Below are positions 1 to 7,182 of a DNA stretch of 12,749 bases, in pieces. The DNA comes from Planctomycetota bacterium. GTDB lineage: Bacteria; Planctomycetota; Phycisphaerae; WQYP01. The position numbers and the translations under genes were made by a program. The notes beneath the pieces are model-generated. The model was not told the origin of the DNA. It did not search any database and saw nothing but the letters and a program-made list of their open reading frames with translations. Where the stretch lies: the NCBI GenBank assembly GCA_021785155.1, contig JAJYGE010000247.1:1-12749 (forward strand). The letters are read 5' to 3'. The number at the start of each line of letters is the position of its first letter. Position 1 is the first letter of the stretch.

Positions 1-1197
1 GGTATCCGCGCCCGGCAGCGGCGCGAACGTGGCACGTTTTTCAATGACTATTTTCTGCCGCAGTAATCGGGCCGGTGAGTTTGGGAATAATGTGCGAATT
101 TGCTCTTCAAATAATTTTGCGCACTGATCGCGCGGCTTATCCACCCAGTCCCGCGCGGCGCTGATAACTCCGTGCAGAACTTTTCCTTCCGTGTCTTTAC
201 GAAACAGCCACTGCAGAGGGCCTTCGAAAAGTGCGGCATGAGATAATTGCATCACCGGTCGGTCAAACCAGAGATGAACTCCGAGAATCGGTACGCTTTC
301 GAGCTTATTGAGATTTTTGAAGCGAGCGTCACTGCCGTGAAGTGCTTCCGGGATCCACCGTTGCACCGCATGATGATTGGTGGCCAGCACAACCGCATCC
401 GCGTTTAGAGTTTCCCCGGTTTGCAATGTCACGCCGACGGCCCGGCCATTTTCAAAGATAATGTCCGAGACGCGCGTTGCCATTCGCACATCCGCGCAGG
501 GCCGGTGTGAATACAGTTCCTCCAGCGCACAGTTGGGCAGACCCACAACATAACCCTGCCGATTCATCAGCATCGCGTCTTGAAATACTTGAATGGCGTA
601 TTTGCTGCTGGTTATTCGGGTATCTTCATTAAGAGCACTGATGAGTACCGGATCATAAAATCGCTGGATGACGCGCTGGCTTTGTTGATGTTCGGCCAGC
701 CATTGTCCAAAGGCCTGCCCCTCCAGTTGGTTTCGCCCGGCCTTACCCAGCCGCGCCATTGCCAGCATGGCGGTAATAACTTCTCTGCGTTCACCCATCG
801 TTAATGCTTTGAATCCCAGCATGGCTGGCCCGAGGTGCAATGGTGCCGGAATTCCAGCGACTCCCCAGAGGTCAAATTGCTCGCCCGCGGCATCAAGAAA
901 ATGCACGCGACGATGATAGGTAACGTGGTCGGCGACATTCAGGCGGGCATATAAATCCATCAGATTCGTGCAGCACCCCAGCAGTACATGCTGGCAATTA
1001 TCAAGCAGTTGATCGGTTTCCGGATCTTCAAAGGAACTGGCGCGGCCACCCAACTCCCGCCGGGCCTCCAGTAACGTCACGAGATAGCCGCAGGAATCAA
1101 GTGCTGAGGCGGCGGCAATGCCGGCTAAGCCGCCGCCCACAATAATGACGGTAGCGGCAACGTTGGTATTCAGGGCTGTCGGAACATTCAAAGGCAA
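1..1197 (-). CDS. hpnE: Hydroxysqualene dehydroxylase HpnE (FAD-dependent), 3' end outside window
   Basis: Known role of the family: a flavin amine-oxidase-like enzyme that reduces hydroxysqualene to squalene, the last step of the HpnC/D/E route feeding hopanoid or sterol synthesis. I translated the minus strand by hand. After a short lead it shows the FAD-binding beta-alpha-beta signature VIIVGGGLAG (Gly21, 23, 26), then LLEARRELGGRASSF, typical of the amine oxidase superfamily. The frame stays open to base 1, giving 399 codons, so the C-terminal end is missing (family members are usually somewhat over 400 residues). There is no ATG between the in-frame TGA at 1228-1230 and the FAD motif, so the start must be non-ATG. 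TTG at 1197 is preferred because GAGAG (1205-1209) lies 7 bases upstream; TTG at 1203 or 1191 is possible. It follows hpnD by 131 bases on the same strand, so cotranscription is likely. Confidence 0.93.
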   Translation of the reverse strand, partial: MPLNVPTALNTNVAATVIIVGGGLAGIAAASALDSCGYLVTLLEARRELGGRASSFEDPETDQLLDNCQHVLLGCCTNLMDLYARLNVADHVTYHRRVHFLDAAGEQFDLWGVAGIPAPLHLGPAMLGFKALTMGERREVITAMLAMARLGKAGRNQLEGQAFGQWLAEHQQSQRVIQRFYDPVLISALNEDTRITSSKYAIQVFQDAMLMNRQGYVVGLPNCALEELYSHRPCADVRMATRVSDIIFENGRAVGVTLQTGETLNADAVVLATNHHAVQRWIPEALHGSDARFKNLNKLESVPILGVHLWFDRPVMQLSHAALFEGPLQWLFRKDTEGKVLHGVISAARDWVDKPRDQCAKLFEEQIRTLFPNSPARLLRQKIVIEKRATFAPLPGADT

Positions 1198-1248
1198 AGT
1201 CAAACTCTCTTTACGTTGGGCAAAGTTTCACGCCGTACCATTGGCAGC

Positions 1249-1268
1249 ATGCGGATGTTTGTCCGCAT
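1249..1268 (-). other. Perfect hairpin in the hpnD-hpnE spacer
   Basis: ATGCGGA (1249-1255) and TCCGCAT (1262-1268) are perfect complements around a 6-base loop, TGTTTG on the plus strand. The hairpin lies between the hpnD stop and the hpnE start. No T-run follows on the minus strand, so it does not look like an intrinsic terminator. An RNA-processing or stability element inside the operon is possible, but that is inference from position only. Confidence 0.45.
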
Positions 1269-1328
1269 CATAAGTTTAATGAACCGTCCAGGCCGCGCCG
1301 CGGACAGTGCCTGGCCCGCGGCACCGGA

Positions 1329-2267
1329 TTAATCCGCTGCCGGCGGCAATCCGATCTGGTGTCGGCTGGCCCGCCAGCATTGCAATGCAATCCAAGTCTT
1401 GGCCAGCTTACCCAGCCGCACCCGCCCCTCCAGCACACGTTGGGGATGTTGCGCAATTTTACGCAGAATTCCATGATAAATCGCCGTCATCGCGGTCAAC
1501 GCGGAAACGTTTTCGGCGTTGATCCGCTGCTCCAACGGAGCTGATCGGGCAAACAATTGCTCGGCCAGTTCAATGTGCTGCCGCATCAAGGCCTCAAAGC
1601 CCGCGGTATTGTTTCCCGCGATAAGGTCCGCCTCCGACACCGTGAATCGCTGCATCTGCTGAAGAGGAAAATAAAACCGGGATCTGCCCGCATCTTCCCG
1701 CACATCGCGAAGAATATTCGTTAATTGAAACGCAATGCCTCGGTCCACCGCCAGCATTTCTGTTTCGGCACCACCGGTAAATCCCCATATATGAATGCTC
1801 GCCAGACCTACTACACCCGCCACGCGATAACAGTATTGTCGCAGATCGGCATCGCTCTGCGGTTGATGAAATTCCAAATCCTGTTTTTGGCCTTCGATCA
1901 TATCATCAAAAAGTGTGGATGGAATATGATGTCGATGCACACACTCCGCAAAGGCCGGCCATCCTGACCAATCCGAAACTTCCACCTCCCCGGTATGCGT
2001 TCCGGTAATAGCCTGATGTGTTAACGCTCTGAATTGATCAAGCAATGTTCGCCGCTGCGTGAGGGATAATGGGGTTGAATCATCCGCCAGGTCATCCGCG
2101 CGGCGCATCCACGCATAAAGTGCGAACATGCTGGATTTTGCGGGTTCCGGCAGCATTCGCAATCCATAATAAAAATTCCGCGCCTGTTTTCGCGTAACGT
2201 CGCGGCAATAGTCGCGCGACATGTTCAAATCCGGCGAGTGCGGCACGGCATGTGCTTCCGGCGTCAA
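1329..2267 (-). CDS. hpnD: Presqualene diphosphate synthase HpnD
   Basis: A trans-isoprenyl diphosphate synthase of the squalene/phytoene synthase family. HpnD is known to condense two farnesyl diphosphates to presqualene diphosphate, which HpnC then converts. The protein is 312 residues, normal to slightly long for the family. The two Asp-rich, Mg-diphosphate-binding motifs are visible: RRADDLADD (Asp58, 59, 62, 63) and ILRDVREDAG (Asp188, Asp192), the latter followed by SRFYFP. The 'NFYYGLRMLPEPAKSSMFALYAW' segment separates it from HpnC. Start: TTG at 2267 overlaps the hpnC stop as TTGA and has a strong GGAGG six bases upstream. An internal ATG at 2222 (residue 16) has only a weak site but would keep the conserved domain, so it is the alternative. 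The tight overlap suggests translational coupling with hpnC. Confidence 0.94.
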   Translation of the reverse strand: MTPEAHAVPHSPDLNMSRDYCRDVTRKQARNFYYGLRMLPEPAKSSMFALYAWMRRADDLADDSTPLSLTQRRTLLDQFRALTHQAITGTHTGEVEVSDWSGWPAFAECVHRHHIPSTLFDDMIEGQKQDLEFHQPQSDADLRQYCYRVAGVVGLASIHIWGFTGGAETEMLAVDRGIAFQLTNILRDVREDAGRSRFYFPLQQMQRFTVSEADLIAGNNTAGFEALMRQHIELAEQLFARSAPLEQRINAENVSALTAMTAIYHGILRKIAQHPQRVLEGRVRLGKLAKTWIALQCWRASRHQIGLPPAAD

Positions 2268-3199
2268 TTCGCACCTCCCGCCAGCGCCGCCAACACCCCG
2301 GCCATCACGGCACGCCCCATCAGAGCAAATTTCTGGGTTTTCGACAGCGACGGTCGATGTGAAAGCGTGTCATAATTCTGTTGTCGAATCGCCGCGAGAA
2401 CCGCTTGCCCGCCGCGGCTGAAAAGCGAAATTTGCGAACGCAGTTGTCGATGAATCAGCGGCAGTAGCGCGTGGCCTTCATCAAAGAGTGCCTGACAACG
2501 ATCCACTTCAAATTTCAGCAGCGCACGATAATTATCATCGCAGCGTCCATCCCGTATCTGCTTTTCATCCACATGGAACCTGCGCATGCATTGAGCGGGC
2601 AGATAAATGCGATCGCGCTGGATAATATCCCGCCGCACATCCTGCCAGAAATTTGCCAATTGCAATGCCGTGCAGGTTTTATCAGACAAGTTGTGCCGCT
2701 GTTGATCCCGATATCCCGCCAGGTATAACACCAGTCGGCCCACAGGATCGGCGCTGCGGGTGCAGTAATCCACCACCTGTTCAAAGGTTTCATAGCGATT
2801 GATGCGCTGATCCTGCTCAAAAGCACTGATGAGGTCCAAAAAGGGTTGTTTGGGAATATCATGCTTTTTAATGGTTTCCGACAGGGCCGTGAAAACCGCT
2901 GTTCGGGCCTCTCCGCAATAACATTGTTCGGTCTGTTGCCTGAAATCCGCCAGATATTGCAGTGCCAGGCCTGAATCACCCACCTCATCACCAAGATCAT
3001 CAGCAGTGCGACAAAAGGCGTAAATATTGCAGAAATCCTGCCGCAGGACTTTAGGGACCAGGTGCGACACCACGGTGAAGTTTTCATAATGCTCATGGGC
3101 CAGTTGCCAGGTATATTGGCGGGCTGTGGCCGAATCGGTCATTGGGGCAAAGGCCCAATGCACGGTTGGCGGGGGGATGATGGTCGATTGAATAGTCAT
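2264..3199 (-). CDS. hpnC: Hydroxysqualene synthase HpnC
   Basis: A squalene/phytoene synthase family protein of 311 residues. HpnC is known to turn presqualene diphosphate into hydroxysqualene, the substrate of HpnE. HpnC-type features: HEHYENFTVVSHLVP (35-49), then YAFCRTADDLGDE (first Asp-rich motif, Asp67, 68, 71) and NFWQDVRRD (second motif, Asp187 and Asp191) followed by RIYLP. The 'HYENF' and 'NFWQDV' wording distinguishes it from HpnD next door. It is first in the minus-strand operon, its TGA overlapping the TTG start of hpnD. The ATG at 3199 has only a weak purine-rich site (GAGA). Met20 (3142) is an alternative start, since residues 1-20 show no family similarity that I recognise. 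hpnC-hpnD-hpnE is the usual gene order. A promoter must lie in the 304-base divergent region, but no confident -35/-10 pair is visible. Confidence 0.94.
   Translation of the reverse strand: MTIQSTIIPPPTVHWAFAPMTDSATARQYTWQLAHEHYENFTVVSHLVPKVLRQDFCNIYAFCRTADDLGDEVGDSGLALQYLADFRQQTEQCYCGEARTAVFTALSETIKKHDIPKQPFLDLISAFEQDQRINRYETFEQVVDYCTRSADPVGRLVLYLAGYRDQQRHNLSDKTCTALQLANFWQDVRRDIIQRDRIYLPAQCMRRFHVDEKQIRDGRCDDNYRALLKFEVDRCQALFDEGHALLPLIHRQLRSQISLFSRGGQAVLAAIRQQNYDTLSHRPSLSKTQKFALMGRAVMAGVLAALAGGAN
2272..2279 (-). promoter_or_regulatory. Ribosome binding site deciding the TTG start of hpnD
   Basis: Read on the minus strand this is GGGAGGTG. The GGAGG core (2278-2274) lies six bases before TTG at 2267, and the site sits inside the end of hpnC. 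It is the best Shine-Dalgarno match in the operon and favours the TTG start over the internal ATG at 2222. Confidence 0.7.
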
Positions 3200-3503
3200 A
3201 GTCTGGCTGTCTCGTTTACATAATAATCTAGTGCGTCCACGGATAAATATCCACCTTCAATAATTCCGCAAACACGGAAATAAGGTGACACACGACATCA
3301 GCACCACATCTACCGTGGGCCGGGACAGTGTTTCGGGTGTTTCGCCCAAAAACCATACTTTATGGTAATATAACCGGCAGGCGGGTTAGTTGTCCCGGAC
3401 GCAAGAGGTCTGGCCCACGCGGCGACTCTGCGGTTGGACTGCGGCGGGCGAATAAGGAAGCGTTTTGCCCGCCGAATTGATGTGTAAAAAACGGAGATAT
3501 TGA
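3200..3503. promoter_or_regulatory. Divergent hpnC / ispH intergenic control region
   Basis: No credible gene lies in these 304 bases. They must hold promoters for hpnC (leftward) and ispH (rightward). Visible structure: TTCCG-CAAACA-CGGAA (3264-3279); a 6-bp repeat ACCATA-CTT-TATGGT (3352-3366) directly abutting an AT-rich TATAAC (3369-3374), which could be an ispH -10 although no good -35 sits at the right distance; a long arm at 3314-3327 whose complement is split between 3391-3398 and 3412-3419; and an 8-bp GC-rich stem-loop at 3442-3474 just ahead of the ispH ribosome site. The AT-rich stretch 3205-3260 could hold the hpnC promoter. All regulatory meaning is inferred. Confidence 0.55.
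3442..3474 (+). promoter_or_regulatory. GC-rich stem-loop in the ispH leader
   Basis: CGGCGGGC (3442-3449) and GCCCGCCG (3467-3474) pair perfectly over 8 bp, with a G-U pair possible inside, around a 17-base loop. The stem ends 18 bases before the GGAG ribosome site (3493-3496) of ispH. It is followed by an A-rich run rather than a T-run, so it is not an intrinsic terminator. It may be a leader structure affecting ispH translation or mRNA stability. Confidence 0.5.
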
Positions 3504-4463
3504 ATGAAAATTATCCTTGCCAATCCACGTGGATTTTGCGCCGGTGTGAACATGGCCATTGAGTGTGTGGAGCGGATGCTCAAACTCAAAGGCTCGCCGA
3601 TTTATGTTTACCATGAAATTGTGCATAACCTCCATGTGGTGGAACGTTTCACCCGCCAGGGGGCCGTATTTGTCAACACCATTGATGAAGTGCCGGAAGG
3701 GGCCACAGTGGTTTACAGCGCCCATGGCGTATCACCTGACGTGCGCAAGCGCGCTGCGGAACGTCGATTGATTCAGGTTGATGCCACCTGCCCGCTGGTT
3801 ACCAAAGTGCATAACGAGGCCATCCGTTACGCCAAGCAAAAATTTACGATCGTGCTGATCGGGCATGCGGATCATGATGAAGTGGTTGGAACGCTCGGCG
3901 AAGCCCCCGATGCCATCAGCATTGTGGAGAGCGCGGCGGATGTGCATCGTCTGGAGATTCCCGATGATCACCGTGTGGCTTATCTGACGCAGACCACACT
4001 TAGTTTGGATGATGCCGCCAGAATTATTGCGGAACTCAAGAAAAAATTTCCCCGTATTCAGGCCCCGCCCAAAGATGATATCTGCTACGCCACCACCAAT
4101 CGTCAGGCGGCGGTTCAAAAATTAGCCCCGGATTGTGATTTGGTGTTGGTCGTGGGCAGCCAAAACAGTTCCAATTCCAAACGGCTGGTTGAAATGGCTG
4201 AAAACCGCGGCACGCCATCGTATCTTGTTGACGACGCATCGCATGTGGATCACGTCTGGTTTAACGGCGTCAATGTCGTACTCATTACGGCTGGTGCTTC
4301 AGCCCCGGAAGATCTTGTGCAGGAAATTGTCGATGTTCTGAAGGTGCGTTACGGGGCCACCGTGGAATCGCGCCATGTTACCGAAGAAGACATGCACTTT
4401 GAATTGCCGCTGTCTTTGCGGAAACTCGAAGAGCAACATGCCGTGGCTGCGGGTGCTCGTTGA
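3504..4463 (+). CDS. ispH: 4-hydroxy-3-methylbut-2-enyl diphosphate reductase IspH
   Basis: The terminal enzyme of the MEP pathway: a cytosolic [4Fe-4S] enzyme reducing HMBPP to isopentenyl and dimethylallyl diphosphate. The protein is 319 residues, close to the 316 of E. coli, and aligns by eye without gaps through the first active-site half. The three cluster cysteines are Cys12 (NPRGFCAGV), Cys96 (VDATCPLVTKVH) and Cys194 (DDICYATTNRQ). Substrate-binding and catalytic residues are present: His41 (HEIVHN), His124 and Glu126 (GHADHDEV), and the SSNSKRL segment. ATG at 3504 has GGAG seven bases upstream. It is divergent from hpnCDE, so the gene making the C5 precursors faces away from the operon consuming C15 farnesyl units; joint control is plausible but not shown. 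A 139-base spacer separates it from the downstream transglutaminase gene. Confidence 0.98.
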   Translation: MKIILANPRGFCAGVNMAIECVERMLKLKGSPIYVYHEIVHNLHVVERFTRQGAVFVNTIDEVPEGATVVYSAHGVSPDVRKRAAERRLIQVDATCPLVTKVHNEAIRYAKQKFTIVLIGHADHDEVVGTLGEAPDAISIVESAADVHRLEIPDDHRVAYLTQTTLSLDDAARIIAELKKKFPRIQAPPKDDICYATTNRQAAVQKLAPDCDLVLVVGSQNSSNSKRLVEMAENRGTPSYLVDDASHVDHVWFNGVNVVLITAGASAPEDLVQEIVDVLKVRYGATVESRHVTEEDMHFELPLSLRKLEEQHAVAAGAR

Positions 4464-4484
4464 TCATTTCGCCACGCAATACGA

Positions 4485-4578
4485 TTATCGGCGTGCAACG
4501 GATTCCTGCACAGTGAATCGGCATTGTGCCGATAAGATCATGATCCCCGATGCCCGGAGTTTACACTATCGGCTTTTT
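4485..4578 (+). promoter_or_regulatory. Alternative-hairpin (attenuator-like) element after ispH
   Basis: One central segment, GCCGATAA (4528-4535), can pair with any of three partners: TTATCGGC at 4485-4492 (8 bp), ATCGGCA at 4517-4523 (using TGCCGAT 4527-4533, 7 bp, 3-base loop) or TATCGGC at 4567-4573 (7 bp). The last pairing is directly followed by five T (4574-4578), as in an intrinsic terminator. The pairings exclude one another, which is the layout of an attenuator. The terminator-type loop would be long (32 bases), so it may be weak. It lies in the ispH-transglutaminase spacer, so it could end the ispH transcript or regulate read-through. No ligand or leader peptide is recognised. Confidence 0.4.
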
Positions 4579-4602
4579 GCGGAGCATTAAAGGTCGTCAG
4601 GT

Positions 4603-7044
4603 ATGAACTTTCTGCGTAGATTTCCATTGCTGGCTTATACGCTGGTTTTTCTGAGTTTGCTGGCGTTTAATTACGCGGCCGAGAATTACGGTCTGCTTCT
4701 ATTTTCGCTGGCAGCAGTGCTGGTAAGCTGGTGGGTGGTGGAAGTCGGCAATGCTCCGGTGGTGCCGCGTTGGGTTATTAACACCGGCGTATTGATTGTG
4801 GCCCTGGCGCTTTTCTGGGAACTGGTCATCTTTCAACAAAATAATATGCTTCTGGCCCTGGGTCACTTCATGGTGGGCCTGATCATCTGCAAAGTATTTG
4901 AGAAGAAAACCAACCGTGATTATGGGCAGATTCTGCTTTTGAGCCTGCTGCTGATTCTTTCCGGCGCAATTTTGACCGTCTCTCCGATTTACGCGCTTCT
5001 ATTACTGATCTATCTGGCTTTGGGGTTGTATACCAGCCTGGTCTTTAATCTCCAATGTGAAACCCAGCGTGCGCTGTTGCGCCATGCGGCGGGGGACCGC
5101 ATGATGATAATGCCCGGACAGCAGACCGTCATGGCGCGGGACATGCGCCGCATCAGTGCGGGAGTGGGAGTGTTTCTTTTTATTTTTGCCTGTGGAATAT
5201 TTGTCATATTTCCACGGTCCGCAATGCCGGGGATGCTGGCAAGCTGGCGCATTGGTGCAACAACGGTCACCGGCTTGACCAACCATATTCAACTCGGGCG
5301 GTTTGGCCAATTGCAGAACAGTGATGCCACCGTGGCGGAAGTCACAATCCGGCAGGATGGCCAAAATATTGGCAGTCAGGGTTATCAGCCTTACTTTATG
5401 AGCAGTACAGAAAATTTCTACGATGCCCGCACCCATGAATGGCTTCATGCTCGTCATTCTCCCTGGTGGCCGGGCGGACGCGGTATGCGCGCGCGGCAAC
5501 ATTCCCGGCGGGAGGCTGGACGCAAAAGAAAATTCCGTCCGCACGGGTGGGGTTCACCGGAAGAATCGCTCTTTCCACTTACCGTACCGCCCCCCAACGA
5601 TCAAAGGCATTTCATGCGGGTTCGCCAATTTAATGGCGTCGTGGTTCTTAAGCGCGTTGGTTTCACGCCTCTGGTACCGCACATTCCGTATAACGCGAAG
5701 GGCTTGATTACCCAGAGGTATACCGTCCGACATGCCCGTTCCGGGCCGCTTTTGGCCATCTGCCCGGCGGTGACGATATCTTCGCCCGATCTGCGCGAGG
5801 TTGCTCGGCGCACGGATGGCACAATTGTCGCGGAAACTATGCGGGGCAGTTTGACATACACCGTGCAAAGCCCGCTGAATTATTCATCCTCTCTGGTTGG
5901 CCCGAATCATCCCTCACTTTTCCCCAGCATGTTCCGCAATTCAATGTATCGTCTTTTTCGTCCAGAAAAAATACACTCATCTCCCATTCCACCGCGTGTC
6001 GCGGCTCTGGCCCGGAAAATCGCCGGACCACTGCTGAAAACAAAGCGTACCGCCGCCAATGCGGAAAAGATCGATATGCTTCTGGCCGAGCGGTTCTGCA
6101 ATTATCTCAAAAATACTTATTCCTATTCTTTAGATATGACGCCGGTAAACCCTGATATTGACCCTACCGAGGATTTCCTCCTGAATAAAAAAAAGATCGG
6201 GGGATACTGCGAATATTTTGCCTCAGCCATGGTCATGTTCTGCCGCAGTGTAAAAATTCCGGCACGCATGGTATCAGGATTTCACGGTGGCGATTACAAC
6301 CCGGTCGGAGGTTATTACCTCATTGAGGAAAAATATGCCCATGCCTGGGTGCAGGCGTGGATCCCGCAGCTCGGATGGGTTATGTTTGATCCGTCGCCGA
6401 CAAGCTCCCTCACGAGCATACAACGTAAAATGACTTGGTTTACTGAAGTGGCGGATTTTTTTCAATGGCTGCGCTTAAAATGGTTGCACAATATCATTAC
6501 GTTTAATCAATCCATGCGTAAAGCGATCATCAACCGGATTATGACTTTTGCCAGGGCGGTGGTACAGACCATCGTGCATGGCGTGCGGGTCATCACCAGA
6601 TCTGTTGCCGACTTTTGCAGAAACTGGGCCTTGAATCTCTGGATGAAAATTCTCATGGGTATTGCGGCTCTCGGATTGATCCCGCTGGGAATCATGATTT
6701 ACTCCCGCTGGAAGCGGCGCGGAAGTGTGGCTACACGGGCCGTTCGTACCATGGATCGCAAGGTTCAGCGCCGTATGATGCGGGAATTGATGTTTATTGA
6801 CCGATTGATGAAACTCCTTAACCGCACCGGTATCGGGCGCGAGCCGGATCAGACTCCCCATGAATATGTCCAAATGGTTGGGGGCCAGACGGGACTGGAC
6901 ATGACGGAGGCACGGCGGCTGGTGGGCATCTTTTATGATATTCGCTTTGGTTCCAGCCGTATGTCGTCGCAGCTTGCCGGTGTTATTGACCAGGATATGG
7001 CCGCGACCGAACAAAAAATTCGCCAACGCGCGCGGCGGTCCTGA
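4603..7044 (+). CDS. Membrane-bound transglutaminase-like protein (TgpA / DUF3488 type)
   Basis: A protein of 813 residues. The N-terminal part is a bundle of hydrophobic helices (about 9-27, 30-47, 58-77, 82-97, 107-150 as two, and 187-208), matching the DUF3488 membrane domain of TgpA-like proteins. A large extracytoplasmic part follows, with the transglutaminase core at about 500-600: GGYCEYFASAMV (Cys536), YAHAWVQAW (His580) and WVMFDPSP (Asp596), a complete Cys-His-Asp triad. A further membrane helix lies at about 682-701, then a roughly 110-residue C-terminal domain like DUF4129. The family often sits beside MoxR ATPase and DUF58 genes; neither is here. Its substrate is unknown; family members are proposed to be proteases or crosslinking enzymes of the cell envelope. 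Odd feature: a strongly basic stretch at 293-312 (ten Arg/Lys in twenty). ATG at 4603 has AAAGG nine bases upstream. TgpA of Pseudomonas is shorter (about 670). Confidence 0.9.
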   Translation: MNFLRRFPLLAYTLVFLSLLAFNYAAENYGLLLFSLAAVLVSWWVVEVGNAPVVPRWVINTGVLIVALALFWELVIFQQNNMLLALGHFMVGLIICKVFEKKTNRDYGQILLLSLLLILSGAILTVSPIYALLLLIYLALGLYTSLVFNLQCETQRALLRHAAGDRMMIMPGQQTVMARDMRRISAGVGVFLFIFACGIFVIFPRSAMPGMLASWRIGATTVTGLTNHIQLGRFGQLQNSDATVAEVTIRQDGQNIGSQGYQPYFMSSTENFYDARTHEWLHARHSPWWPGGRGMRARQHSRREAGRKRKFRPHGWGSPEESLFPLTVPPPNDQRHFMRVRQFNGVVVLKRVGFTPLVPHIPYNAKGLITQRYTVRHARSGPLLAICPAVTISSPDLREVARRTDGTIVAETMRGSLTYTVQSPLNYSSSLVGPNHPSLFPSMFRNSMYRLFRPEKIHSSPIPPRVAALARKIAGPLLKTKRTAANAEKIDMLLAERFCNYLKNTYSYSLDMTPVNPDIDPTEDFLLNKKKIGGYCEYFASAMVMFCRSVKIPARMVSGFHGGDYNPVGGYYLIEEKYAHAWVQAWIPQLGWVMFDPSPTSSLTSIQRKMTWFTEVADFFQWLRLKWLHNIITFNQSMRKAIINRIMTFARAVVQTIVHGVRVITRSVADFCRNWALNLWMKILMGIAALGLIPLGIMIYSRWKRRGSVATRAVRTMDRKVQRRMMRELMFIDRLMKLLNRTGIGREPDQTPHEYVQMVGGQTGLDMTEARRLVGIFYDIRFGSSRMSSQLAGVIDQDMAATEQKIRQRARRS

Positions 7045-7091
7045 AGTCGAACCTGTCGGCATTCCAGGGATATCCGGCGTGGCGAATGGTA

Positions 7092-7120
7092 TTCATGGAA
7101 TTATTGAATTGTGTTATAAT
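7092..7120 (+). promoter_or_regulatory. Sigma-70-type promoter with extended -10
   Basis: A consensus TATAAT (7115-7120) is preceded by TG one base upstream (7112-7113, extended -10). TTCATG (7092-7097) stands as a weak -35 at the ideal 17-base spacing. Transcription would start near 7127 and give a leader of about 56 bases to the ATG at 7183. This is the best promoter match in the window and would serve the small membrane protein and probably queG. Confidence 0.65.
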
Positions 7121-7182
7121 ACTGTCACGTTCAGCGGTGCGTGCCGCTTTACCAATTCGGATTCTAATCGGGAGATGCGGTC

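Noticed and set aside
2515..3096. 193-residue minus-strand frame inside hpnC
   Set aside because: Offset frame of the confidently identified hpnC; Trp/Cys/Met-rich translation typical of a shadow.
1249..3279. The hairpins at 1249-1268 and 3264-3279 as copies of one repeat, both having a TGTTTG loop
   Set aside because: Only the 6-base loop agrees, the stems differ and the orientation is opposite. Coincidence is likely.
4464..4602. A tRNA or small gene in the ispH-transglutaminase spacer
   Set aside because: No cloverleaf, anticodon arm or T-loop consensus could be laid out. The short frame starting at 4375 is out of frame within ispH and has no support.
6475..7062. 195-residue minus-strand frame opposite the transglutaminase end
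   Set aside because: Antisense to a supported gene and without family features.
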